From VGPI01 sp964482845 (lineage in GTDB: Bacteria; Cloacimonadota; Cloacimonadia; Cloacimonadales; Cloacimonadaceae), in NCBI GenBank assembly GCA_964482845.1, contig CAYZZE010000035.1, forward strand, positions 1-19,475: 19,475 nt of DNA. The letters are read 5' to 3'. The notes under the pieces are model-generated. The model ran no database searches. It had not been told where the DNA came from and worked only from the letters and a program-made list of their open reading frames with translations. Below are positions 8,107 to 16,090 of the stretch, piece by piece (within the stretch, counting starts at the first letter, position 1; the number at the start of each line of letters is the position of its first letter). Both the position numbers and the translations under genes were made by a program.

Positions 8107-8664
8107 ATGGAGATGAAAATGGTAGTATTCAGCAACCTATTCTGGGGGATAATCATTATCCTCTTCGGCATTTCGGTGATCCTCAAAGCGATGGGAGTGA
8201 TCCCCAGTATCCCGCTTTTCCGGATCTTTATCGCAGTTATCCTCATTTTCTGGGGGATCAATCTACTCTTTGGTTTTCATAAGGGATCGTCCGGATCCTT
8301 CAAAGGGAAAGCTCATGTCGTATCCGGAGTCGATAACGAATATAGCGTCGTTTTTGGGTCGGGAACATCTGACCTGAGCAATCAAGTATTTGCCGATGGG
8401 GAACATATCGAGGTGACCGCGGTCTTTGGATCTAATTATGTCATCCTACCGTCTGACTATCATTTCCGGATCAATCCCACTGCCGTATTCGGCTCTGTCA
8501 AGATCCCCGGCAGAATGTCGCCCAAGAACGGATTACCCACGGTGTTCGTCGAGGCAAATGGCATTTTTGGCAGAGTGGAATTTGAACAAAAGTTACCGCG
8601 TCCCATGGAGGATCACAAAACCGGAAAAGCCGCTGATATGACCATGGCAAGTGATGACTATTAG
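8107..8664 (+). CDS. LiaF/YvqF-like membrane protein (two-helix anchor plus cell-wall-stress C-terminal domain)
   Basis: This is a 185-residue inner-membrane protein. Two transmembrane helices (about 8-29 and 37-57) are joined by a short loop, as in LiaI/LiaF-type anchors (DUF5668-like). After a GSSGSFKGK linker comes a soluble domain with an internally repeated strand motif: SVVFGSG, TAVFGSN, TAVFGSV and NGIFGRV (about 78-156). Such iterated VFG repeats occur in LiaF C-terminal domains, which in Firmicutes sense cell-envelope stress with LiaRS. No two-component genes lie nearby, so that role is not supported here. AGGAGAA immediately precedes the ATG at 8107. An ATG at 8113 is also possible. 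It is the last gene of the plus-strand cluster, followed by a candidate terminator. Confidence 0.75.
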   Translation: MEMKMVVFSNLFWGIIIILFGISVILKAMGVIPSIPLFRIFIAVILIFWGINLLFGFHKGSSGSFKGKAHVVSGVDNEYSVVFGSGTSDLSNQVFADGEHIEVTAVFGSNYVILPSDYHFRINPTAVFGSVKIPGRMSPKNGLPTVFVEANGIFGRVEFEQKLPRPMEDHKTGKAADMTMASDDY

Positions 8665-8675
8665 ACCAGTTAGTA

Positions 8676-8706
8676 GCGGGATCACTCGCTTATCCCGCCC
8701 TGTTTT
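8676..8706 (+). terminator. Candidate Rho-independent terminator after the purL cluster
   Basis: A perfect 7-bp stem (GCGGGAT at 8676-8682 with ATCCCGC at 8692-8698) encloses a 9-base loop and is followed by CCTGTTTT. It begins 12 bases after the stop of the LiaF-like gene. The U-tract is short, so the terminator is moderate. Bases 8707-8863 up to the next gene hold no further element I can support. Confidence 0.5.
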
Positions 8707-8863
8707 GCCATTTACTGCCCTGGACTAATCAACGGAACAATGACGGTATAGGATGCCATCATCATGGTGTGATCAACCGGTCAGGAAATGTTGCAGAAGC
8801 AGGAACGAAATTGTTAGCAACGATAACACAGACAGATCCGGATAGCGAATATGGTAGTATGAG

Positions 8864-11026
8864 ATGATAAGACGCGGTATGATGTTTTTAGCGATGCTCT
8901 GGGTGCTTAATGCGCTCAATGCGGTCAGGATCGGCTATGCTTTCAGCGGAGGCGGAGCACGTGGCTTCGCCAATATCGGCATCCTCAAGGTCTTTGAAGA
9001 GTATGGGATCAAGCCGGATTACATCAGCGGGACGAGTATTGGGGCGGTCTTGGGTGGCTTGTATGCCATGGGTTATAATGCCCGTGAACTTGAACAGATC
9101 GCGCTTAAGATCAAATGGCAGGCACTATTTGACGAAACTCACGGCAGACAAGACCTCTACATCGGTCAGAAACGCTGGAAGCCACACGGCAATACCGTCT
9201 TTGAGATCGATGACGAATGGCGGATGCAGTTTCCGCAAGGTATTTTCAACGGCAACAAGATCAACTTGGAATTGTTCCGGCTCTTTGCGCCTGCTTCCAC
9301 AACCAATGATTTTTTCGATCTGGCCATTCCGTTTTCCTGTGTGGCAACCGATCTGATATCGGGTGAAACCAAGGTCTTTACGCAGGGCTCATTGATGCAG
9401 GCGGTAAGGGCTTCCATGTCCATTCCCAGCGTTGTGATGCCTTTTGAGATCGATGGGCGCAGTTACATCGACGGTGGAGTGGCATTTAATATCCCCATCG
9501 ATCAAGTCCGTGATATGGGGGCGGATATCGTGATTGGCTTCAAGACCAATTCACCGCTGAGGCCCAAGGAACGCCTGAATAGTTTGTTCACCGTTCTCGA
9601 TCAAACTATAAACATCGGGATGACCCGCAACGTCAATCAACAGATAAGCGGTTGTGATCTGATCATCGAACCCAATCTCGAGAATTTTTCTGCGACCAAT
9701 TTTAACCGCATCAGAGAGATCATTTCCACTGGAGAATCCTATGCCAGAGGGATTATCGATTCATTGGTGACGACAATGCCCTGGCTGAATGAACACTGCA
9801 CCCGGATGAAGCCGGTGAATAGCGTCCGCCCGATCCATGCTGTCCATGTCAAGGAGATCAGGGTACGCGGCAATGAACATATCAGTTCAACCAAGATCAA
9901 GGAATACATCGAGTTAAAAACGGATAGGATCTATACTCCGAAACAGATCATCGATGCCTGCCATGCGGGATGGAATTCGCAATTGTTCCGCACGATCTAT
10001 CCGATCCTGGAACCGATGGAAGATGGCTATCGGCTGTTGATCGTGGTCAAGGAACGGCACCGCAAGACCTTATCGGTCAATCTTAACTATACTTCAATGG
10101 AAGGTATGGTAGCGGGCGTTGTGATGTCATTCAGCAATTACCTGATGCGCAATTCACTGGCGTTGGTGGAAGCAAAGATCGGCGATAAGAATGAATTGAA
10201 TGTAGATTTTGTAAAGAACTTTGGTGATTTCTGGGGTATCTACTACCGGATCTTTCCCTATCTCAATGAGAAGACGCTATACTTTTATAATGAACAACAT
10301 CAGCGAACCAATAGTGTCCGATCCCTTGAATTAGGCATTACATCGGGGATCGGTATGTTCATCAGGCGCCTCGCTGTGGCAGAGGGATATGTCTATTCTT
10401 ATCGAACCAATCTTTATCGTGATATATCAGAGACGGAACCGCTGGAACCGGTAACGGTCATATCCGGACTGGGTTTTAAGGCATATCACGAAAGTGTCGA
10501 TGATTTTATCTTTCCTACCTCCGGATACAGGGCTTCGGCAAAGGTGACAGCAGCCAGTGATAAAAGCATAAGTGACAAACGTTATGGCAGATTACAGTTC
10601 AAAGGCGAGGCATTCCTGCCTTTCCATGAGAGGTTGTCTTTGGGTTTGTCGCTGGATTATGGTTCATACTTCGATATTGGGGACGAGATCGTAATCGACC
10701 CTTTCTACTTGGGCGGGATCGATGGCTTTATGGGCTTGCAAAGATATGAGATAAGCGCGCCGTTCTACAAAATCTATCAGGCAAGCGTGATCGGCGAACC
10801 GAGCAAGAACTTGTTTGTTCAATGTGGAATTCAGGGCTTGAATTATGCCAGCAGGGACCTCTGGTCAGTGTCTCAAGAGCTGTCGTTGTGTGTGTTTGCC
10901 GGCTTGGGCTACAGGACTGTTCTGGGTCCGGTCAGGGCATTCGTATCGCTCACCGACAAGGGGAATTTCAATCACTACCTGTCCCTTGGTTTCGATACGG
11001 ATATCTTTAAGTTTTCCCGCCGCTGA
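8864..11026 (+). CDS. Patatin-like phospholipase fused to POTRA and BamA-type outer-membrane barrel
   Basis: This is a 720-residue envelope protein. A signal-like N-terminus (MIRRGMMFLAMLWVLNALNA) leads into a complete patatin domain (about 22-310): oxyanion loop GGGARG (29-34), nucleophile elbow GTSIG (Ser58) and dyad aspartate in DGG (Asp203). A single POTRA domain follows (about 324-397, HVKEIRVRGNEHISS), then a roughly 320-residue beta-rich C-terminus consistent with a 16-strand Omp85/BamA barrel. The architecture matches PlpD-like type Vd secretion proteins and the patatin/BamA proteins common in FCB phyla. The catalytic set is intact, so lipase activity is likely. The substrate is unknown. 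The C-terminus ends in basic FSRR rather than a terminal aromatic residue. Its last 20 bases overlap glmM tail-to-tail. A start at 8879 is a weaker alternative. Confidence 0.9.
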   Translation: MIRRGMMFLAMLWVLNALNAVRIGYAFSGGGARGFANIGILKVFEEYGIKPDYISGTSIGAVLGGLYAMGYNARELEQIALKIKWQALFDETHGRQDLYIGQKRWKPHGNTVFEIDDEWRMQFPQGIFNGNKINLELFRLFAPASTTNDFFDLAIPFSCVATDLISGETKVFTQGSLMQAVRASMSIPSVVMPFEIDGRSYIDGGVAFNIPIDQVRDMGADIVIGFKTNSPLRPKERLNSLFTVLDQTINIGMTRNVNQQISGCDLIIEPNLENFSATNFNRIREIISTGESYARGIIDSLVTTMPWLNEHCTRMKPVNSVRPIHAVHVKEIRVRGNEHISSTKIKEYIELKTDRIYTPKQIIDACHAGWNSQLFRTIYPILEPMEDGYRLLIVVKERHRKTLSVNLNYTSMEGMVAGVVMSFSNYLMRNSLALVEAKIGDKNELNVDFVKNFGDFWGIYYRIFPYLNEKTLYFYNEQHQRTNSVRSLELGITSGIGMFIRRLAVAEGYVYSYRTNLYRDISETEPLEPVTVISGLGFKAYHESVDDFIFPTSGYRASAKVTAASDKSISDKRYGRLQFKGEAFLPFHERLSLGLSLDYGSYFDIGDEIVIDPFYLGGIDGFMGLQRYEISAPFYKIYQASVIGEPSKNLFVQCGIQGLNYASRDLWSVSQELSLCVFAGLGYRTVLGPVRAFVSLTDKGNFNHYLSLGFDTDIFKFSRR

Positions 11027-12359
11027 TCTTCTTTATAGTGTCTTGGCAGATCTCGTGCGAGCGATGTAGTGAATCGCTTTCCACGTAGACACGGATGATC
11101 GGTTCGGTGCCAGATTTGCGGATATGGGTCCAGTATTTATCTCCGTAGATCTTTACGCCATCCTGTAGATCGTGTTTCTTTCCCTCTGCCTCTTGATATG
11201 CTGCTTGCATAATACGATCAATGTTTTCGGGGATGGTTTCGATCTTACCTTTGGCAAAATAGTATTGAGGCAAGGCAGCGACGATTTCCGATAAGGGACT
11301 ATCGGTTTCCGAGAGCAGCGCCAGGATCAATACCATCCCAGCCGGTGCGTCACGCGTATAATGCACTTCAGGACAGATTATCCCGCCATTACCTTCACCA
11401 CCAATGGGGGAGAGGATCTGTTGCATCTTCTTGCCGACATTGATCTCTCCCACCTTTACCCGGTGAACCTTTACACCAAACTTGGCAGCGATGTCATCCG
11501 AGATCATCGATGATGAGAGATTGACCACGATATCACCCTTTTTCTTGCTGAGGACATACAGTTCCGTCAGGGCGATGCTCAGTTCTTCGCCGATGCATTT
11601 GCCCTTGTCGGAAACGATAGCCAGACGGTCAACGTCTGGATCGGTGGCAAAACCGATATCGGCATTGTGTTTGGCGACCGCTTGTTCAAGTTGGCTCAGG
11701 TTTTCATTGAGTGGTTCCGCCGGATGGGCAAAGACGCCGTTGGGGTCAGAATTGAGTTCGATCACTTCGCAACCCAGTTTTCGGAGGAGAAGGGGCGAGA
11801 TCAATCCGCCGGCTCCATTCACAGAGTCGATCACGACCCGGAATCTTCGGCTTTTGATCTTATCATAACCCACATAAGGTATGCTCAACAATTTCTGAAT
11901 GTGGTGCGTTATCGCCAAGTTATCGTGGGTCAGATTGCCCATGCTCTGCCAGTCCGACCACTGTATCTCATCCTCAATGGTGGCAAGGAATGACTCAGCA
12001 CGTTCGGGATTGAGAAACATCCCATCTTGATCGACAAACTTCATGGCATTCCATTGCGGTGGATTGTGAGAAGCTGTGATGGAGATCCCGCCATCCGCCA
12101 GATGATACTTGATGGCAAGAAGAACCGTCGGAGTGGGCACGATCCCAATATCGATGACTTGACAGCCGACGCTGAGCAAACTGCTTACAATGCTATGAAA
12201 CATCGCAGATCCGGTGGTGCGTGAGTCCCTGCCGACCACGATTTTGCCCCGATGGCAAAAGATGCCGAATTGAGCGGCAAAACGGGAAACAACGAGCGGA
12301 GTAAGCGACTCGCCGAAGATGCCTCTTACTCCGCTCACACTGATCATCAATTGTGACAT
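11007..12359 (-). CDS. glmM: Phosphoglucosamine/phosphomannomutase family enzyme, probably GlmM
   Basis: This is an alpha-D-phosphohexomutase, 450 residues, likely converting glucosamine-6-phosphate to glucosamine-1-phosphate. All four active-site loops are visible: TASHNP with phospho-Ser97, the metal loop DPDVDR (240-245), the sugar loop GEGNGG (321-326) and the phosphate-binding loop RKSGTEP (414-420). GEGNGG differs from the GEQSGH of typical bacterial GlmM and is closer to archaeal-type GlmM/ManB proteins, so specificity is not certain from sequence alone. The context favours GlmM: glmS is two genes upstream in the same direction. The start lies 8 bases after the stop of the foldase gene and has no good SD, which suggests coupling. 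Met5 is an alternative start. The 3' end overlaps the patatin gene by 20 bases. Confidence 0.85.
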   Translation of the reverse strand: MSQLMISVSGVRGIFGESLTPLVVSRFAAQFGIFCHRGKIVVGRDSRTTGSAMFHSIVSSLLSVGCQVIDIGIVPTPTVLLAIKYHLADGGISITASHNPPQWNAMKFVDQDGMFLNPERAESFLATIEDEIQWSDWQSMGNLTHDNLAITHHIQKLLSIPYVGYDKIKSRRFRVVIDSVNGAGGLISPLLLRKLGCEVIELNSDPNGVFAHPAEPLNENLSQLEQAVAKHNADIGFATDPDVDRLAIVSDKGKCIGEELSIALTELYVLSKKKGDIVVNLSSSMISDDIAAKFGVKVHRVKVGEINVGKKMQQILSPIGGEGNGGIICPEVHYTRDAPAGMVLILALLSETDSPLSEIVAALPQYYFAKGKIETIPENIDRIMQAAYQEAEGKKHDLQDGVKIYGDKYWTHIRKSGTEPIIRVYVESDSLHRSHEICQDTIKKISGGKT

Positions 12360-12367
12360 CGTGTGGT

Positions 12368-14158
12368 CTATCTATAGCGCAACTTGTGACGGTTGTCGAT
12401 GATCTCTGCGCTCTTCTTCATATTGTCCCACCAGCGGTTCCATGCCTGATCTTCCATCCGGTTGCGGATGCGATCCTGATACTCGGTATCTTTCATAAAG
12501 GCATCGATATCAGGGGTGTTGCGTCTTTCGCAGTAAATAATGAATGAACCTTCAGGAGTGTGGATCAGACCGGATGTCTCACCGGTTTTCATGGCAAGAG
12601 CGGCTACATTGAACTCTTTGGATTTTCCGACGTTTGGCACGGATGAATCGGCACGGAAGCGTTGAAGATCAATGATGGTAAATCCCTCTGCTTCGGCTGC
12701 CCGGAAGAAGGTCTCCGGTTTGTGCTTCCTATAGAAATTCTCGGTTTGGGACTTCATTGCCTCGATCTTTTTCTTCCGCTCCAATTCATGTTTGATGCGG
12801 AGTTTTACTTTTTCAAAGTCCTCAAAATATGTTTTCTGGCGGTCGGTGATCTGTGCCACGATGATATTGCCCTGATTGTCGAACATCACATCGGACACTT
12901 GGTTTATCTTGCCTTTGCGCAGAAAATTCATCAAGGGGTAATGCTTGCCCAGCATTGGGATAAAGTCATCCTTATCCTGCACCCAGTCAGTGTCTTTGAT
13001 CTCCAGGTTCAGTTTGACGGCCACCGAATCGATCGAAGTCCTGCGGATGAGTTTGCGTGAGTCTTGGGCTTTTTGGAATACACTTCGCTTGGTTTCTTCT
13101 GACGTGGTTACCTTGACCAGGACGTGGCTGGCATTCACTTGATAGTTATCAGGGGAATCGTCCACGATCTCGTTGAGTTTGATCACGTGCCAGCCAAATT
13201 GGGTGCGGATGGGTCGGGAGATGTCACCGGGCTTCATCTTAAAGGCGGTTTGTTCAAATTCCGGCACCATCTGTCCTCTGCCAAAGACACCCAAACTACC
13301 GCCATTCTGGGCAGAGCCGGGGTCATCGGAATACATTTCGGCGAGGGCGGCAAAGTCGTCACCCTGGACAGCCAGACCATACACTTCGTTGATCGTGGGC
13401 AGAGCGGCATTAAAGTCATCATCGGTCGGATCAAATTTGAAGTTGATAAATTTCATTCGTGCCGCAGGTCCTTTTTTGTACTCTTCTTCCTTGACGGCTT
13501 CATAGTGGGCTTTTATCTCCGCATCAGAGACGGGGATCTCGGGGAGTATATTGTAATTGAACCAGATCGCTTTACCGTATAATTCGTCCGATTCCTTGAT
13601 ATATTCGGCTTTCAAACTGTCGATCGTGATGCCTGCCTGCTGTTTGAGCCCCTCCTGTAGTTTTTGCCGGGGGAGGTACGAACGGATGTATTCTTCCATT
13701 CTGGAAAAGAACGTCGTATCCATTTTGAGGGCACTGAGATATTTACTTCGGTCGAATCTGCCATTGGTCTGGAAGACCTCATTCTGCATCAATTCCTGGG
13801 GAGGGTTGTTCTGCATTTCGGCAATGATATCATCATCGGTGATTTTGATGCGGTTCTTGCGGAGTTGTTGATTCAGCAGTATCTCTTCCACCAGTGCGTT
13901 CCACGCTTGTTCTTCAAGCATCCGGCGCGTGTTTTCGTCCATCTCGCGGTCTTGGTACATCTGACGGTAGTTCATTTCCATTTGGGCAATCTTCTGTTGA
14001 TACATATCAATAGTGATCTTGGTGCCGTTTACTTTACCGATATAACTCGGGGGACGGTTAAAGAAATCACTGACTCCCAATCCCGCCATGCTCACGATGA
14101 AAACAAAGGCAATGATGTAGATGACCATTTTCTGTTTCTTTCTCAAGTTATCGAGCAT
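12368..14158 (-). CDS. PpiD/SurA-like membrane-anchored peptidyl-prolyl isomerase
   Basis: This is a 596-residue envelope foldase. A short basic N-terminus (LRKKQK) precedes one transmembrane helix (about 11-29), so it is an inner-membrane-anchored periplasmic protein like PpiD. A SurA_N-type chaperone region (about 36-200) follows. A parvulin rotamase spans about 231-331 (AARMKFINFKF, FAALAEMYSDDPGSAQNGGSLGVFGRGQMVPEFEQTAF, FGWHVIKLNE). A second, degenerate parvulin-like unit starts at NASHVLVKV (about 342-440). The tail may be a further chaperone segment. PpiD helps newly exported outer-membrane and periplasmic proteins fold. GGAGGA lies 5-6 bases before the ATG. It lies 96 bases after glmS and 8 bases before glmM, an unusual position between two amino-sugar genes. 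Confidence 0.88.
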   Translation of the reverse strand: MLDNLRKKQKMVIYIIAFVFIVSMAGLGVSDFFNRPPSYIGKVNGTKITIDMYQQKIAQMEMNYRQMYQDREMDENTRRMLEEQAWNALVEEILLNQQLRKNRIKITDDDIIAEMQNNPPQELMQNEVFQTNGRFDRSKYLSALKMDTTFFSRMEEYIRSYLPRQKLQEGLKQQAGITIDSLKAEYIKESDELYGKAIWFNYNILPEIPVSDAEIKAHYEAVKEEEYKKGPAARMKFINFKFDPTDDDFNAALPTINEVYGLAVQGDDFAALAEMYSDDPGSAQNGGSLGVFGRGQMVPEFEQTAFKMKPGDISRPIRTQFGWHVIKLNEIVDDSPDNYQVNASHVLVKVTTSEETKRSVFQKAQDSRKLIRRTSIDSVAVKLNLEIKDTDWVQDKDDFIPMLGKHYPLMNFLRKGKINQVSDVMFDNQGNIIVAQITDRQKTYFEDFEKVKLRIKHELERKKKIEAMKSQTENFYRKHKPETFFRAAEAEGFTIIDLQRFRADSSVPNVGKSKEFNVAALAMKTGETSGLIHTPEGSFIIYCERRNTPDIDAFMKDTEYQDRIRNRMEDQAWNRWWDNMKKSAEIIDNRHKLRYR

Positions 14159-14254
14159 TTTATTCCTCCATGGGGATACAAATCTTCAATTTCAGACATG
14201 CTTTTTTGCCTGCCCGTTTTGTTCAAGGTTTTTTTTGGGACTAGCCCAGGATCT

Positions 14255-16090
14255 CTATTCGACGGTAACGCTTTTTGCCAGATTACGGGGCTGATCGACG
14301 TCGTATCCACGCAGGTCTGCCACGTGATAGGCAAGGAGTTGCAATGGTATGACAGTAAGGATCGGCTGGAGATTGTTGAGCGTGTCGGGAATCTTGATGA
14401 CGTGTTCGGCTATCTGTTCCAGAAGATTGTCACCTTCTGTGGCGATACAGATCAGCCGTGCTTTGCGTGACCGGACTTCGCTCATATTGGAATAGACCTT
14501 TTCAAAGAGCGGGTCACGAGTGGCGATCACGACGACCGGCATGTTCTCATCGATCAATGCGATTGGGCCGTGCTTCATTTCCGCTGCTGGATAGCCCTCG
14601 GCATGAATGTAAGATATTTCCTTCAGTTTCAGCGCTCCTTCCAGAGCCACGGGATAGTTCACTCCGCGTCCCAGATACAGTGCATTGTTGCAATGGACGA
14701 TGCATTGGGCGATCTGGCGGATCTGGTCATTCATCTGAAGAATTGTGCTCACTTTTTCCGGAATTCGTTGGATCTCTTGCAAATACTCCATGCCCATGAC
14801 ATTGCTCATGCTTCTCATTCTACCCAACAGAACGGCCAATAGCGACAGGATAGTGACCTGAGAGGTAAATGCCTTGGTGGAAGCGACTCCAATCTCGCTG
14901 CCGGCATGGATATAGGTTCCGCCATTTGATTCTCGGGCAATGGAACTGCCCACGACATTGGTAATGCCAAGCACCGTAGCGCCTTTGGCTTTGGCTTCGC
15001 GCAAGGCAGCCAGCGTATCGGCGGTCTCACCTGACTGGCTGATAGCAAAGACAATCGTGTCTTCCGGGATGATCGGATTGCGGTAACGGTATTCGGAGGC
15101 ATACTCGGTCTCCACCGGAATACGGGCAAGATCCTCAATAATGTATTTACCGATCAATCCTGCGTGATAGGAAGTCCCGCAGGCGATCAATTGGATCTTC
15201 TTGGTGCGCCGAAGTTCATGCAGGGGAACATTTAACCCGCCCAGGCGGGCGGTTGCCATACTCTCATACAGGCGTCCGCGAAAAGCATTTTCGATGGTGA
15301 TGGGCTGCTCAAAGATCTCCTTGAGCATAAAGTGTTTAAATTGACCCTTTTCGATCGTCGATATATCCCATTCCACTTCTGAGATCTGCGGTTTGACTAC
15401 TATCCTGTCGATCGTAGTAATATCGAATCCGTCCCGCCTGATCACGCACATCTCATTATCCTGCAGATAGATTACTTTCTTGGTATGAATGATGATGGCA
15501 TGAACGTCGGAGGCAATAAAATTCTCATCATCGCCGATCCCGATCACGATCGGGCTGCCTTTACGGATGGCGATCAGACGACTGGGATCCTCACGGTCGA
15601 TCACCACCAAACCATAAGTGCCTTCCACTCTCTTCATCGCTTCCCGGACGGCATCCTCCAAAGTGGGCTCGGAGGTGGTGAATTGCTCTATCAGATGAGC
15701 CACGATCTCGGTATCGGTCTCGCTGATGAATTTATGACCAAATTCGAGCAATTTTTCTTTGAGTGTCTTGTAGTTTTCGATGATGCCGTTGTGGACGATC
15801 GCCAGGCGTCGGCCACAATCACAATGCGGATGGGCATTGATCTCATTCGGTTCGCCATGAGTAGCCCATCGGGTATGAGCGATGGCCACGTTGCCGGTGC
15901 ATTTGCCCGGTTCCGGTAGAGAGCGCTCCAGTTCGATGATCTTTCCCTGTTTTTTATAGACCTGCAAATCCTGGTCATGGATCAGGGCTACGCCGGAACT
16001 ATCATAGCCCCGGTATTCCAGTCTTTTCAATGCTTCGACCACGATCGGCAGGGCATAGCGCTTACCGATGTATCCGACTATTCCGCACAT
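14255..16090 (-). CDS. glmS: Glutamine--fructose-6-phosphate aminotransferase (isomerizing)
   Basis: GlmS makes glucosamine-6-phosphate from fructose-6-phosphate and glutamine, the entry to UDP-GlcNAc for peptidoglycan and lipopolysaccharide. The 611-residue length is normal. Cys2 (MCGIVGYIG) is the glutaminase nucleophile, with RGYDSSG, HTRWATHGEPNEINAHPH and HNGIIENY in the Ntn domain (about 1-235). Two SIS sugar-isomerase domains follow (about 290-420 with SQSGETADTLAALREAK and ASTKAFTSQ, and about 460-600). The C-terminus DVDQPRNLAKSVTVE is the canonical closing tail. AAGGAG sits five bases before the ATG, inside the end of the upstream permease gene, which overlaps by 13 bases. I saw no evidence of a glmS ribozyme, since there is no 5' leader. 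The 96-base gap to the foldase gene has no clear terminator. Confidence 0.98.
   Translation of the reverse strand: MCGIVGYIGKRYALPIVVEALKRLEYRGYDSSGVALIHDQDLQVYKKQGKIIELERSLPEPGKCTGNVAIAHTRWATHGEPNEINAHPHCDCGRRLAIVHNGIIENYKTLKEKLLEFGHKFISETDTEIVAHLIEQFTTSEPTLEDAVREAMKRVEGTYGLVVIDREDPSRLIAIRKGSPIVIGIGDDENFIASDVHAIIIHTKKVIYLQDNEMCVIRRDGFDITTIDRIVVKPQISEVEWDISTIEKGQFKHFMLKEIFEQPITIENAFRGRLYESMATARLGGLNVPLHELRRTKKIQLIACGTSYHAGLIGKYIIEDLARIPVETEYASEYRYRNPIIPEDTIVFAISQSGETADTLAALREAKAKGATVLGITNVVGSSIARESNGGTYIHAGSEIGVASTKAFTSQVTILSLLAVLLGRMRSMSNVMGMEYLQEIQRIPEKVSTILQMNDQIRQIAQCIVHCNNALYLGRGVNYPVALEGALKLKEISYIHAEGYPAAEMKHGPIALIDENMPVVVIATRDPLFEKVYSNMSEVRSRKARLICIATEGDNLLEQIAEHVIKIPDTLNNLQPILTVIPLQLLAYHVADLRGYDVDQPRNLAKSVTVE

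Noticed and set aside
14228..14250. Short GGGACTAGCCC-type inverted repeat beside a T-run after glmS.
   Set aside because: In the direction of glmS transcription the stem of about 4 bp is followed by A residues, not U. It is not a terminator for glmS.
13664..14470. A 268-codon plus-strand frame antisense to the ppiD-like gene and the glmS 3' end.
   Set aside because: It lies opposite two well-supported genes, has no recognisable motifs, and is explained by codon bias of the true strand.
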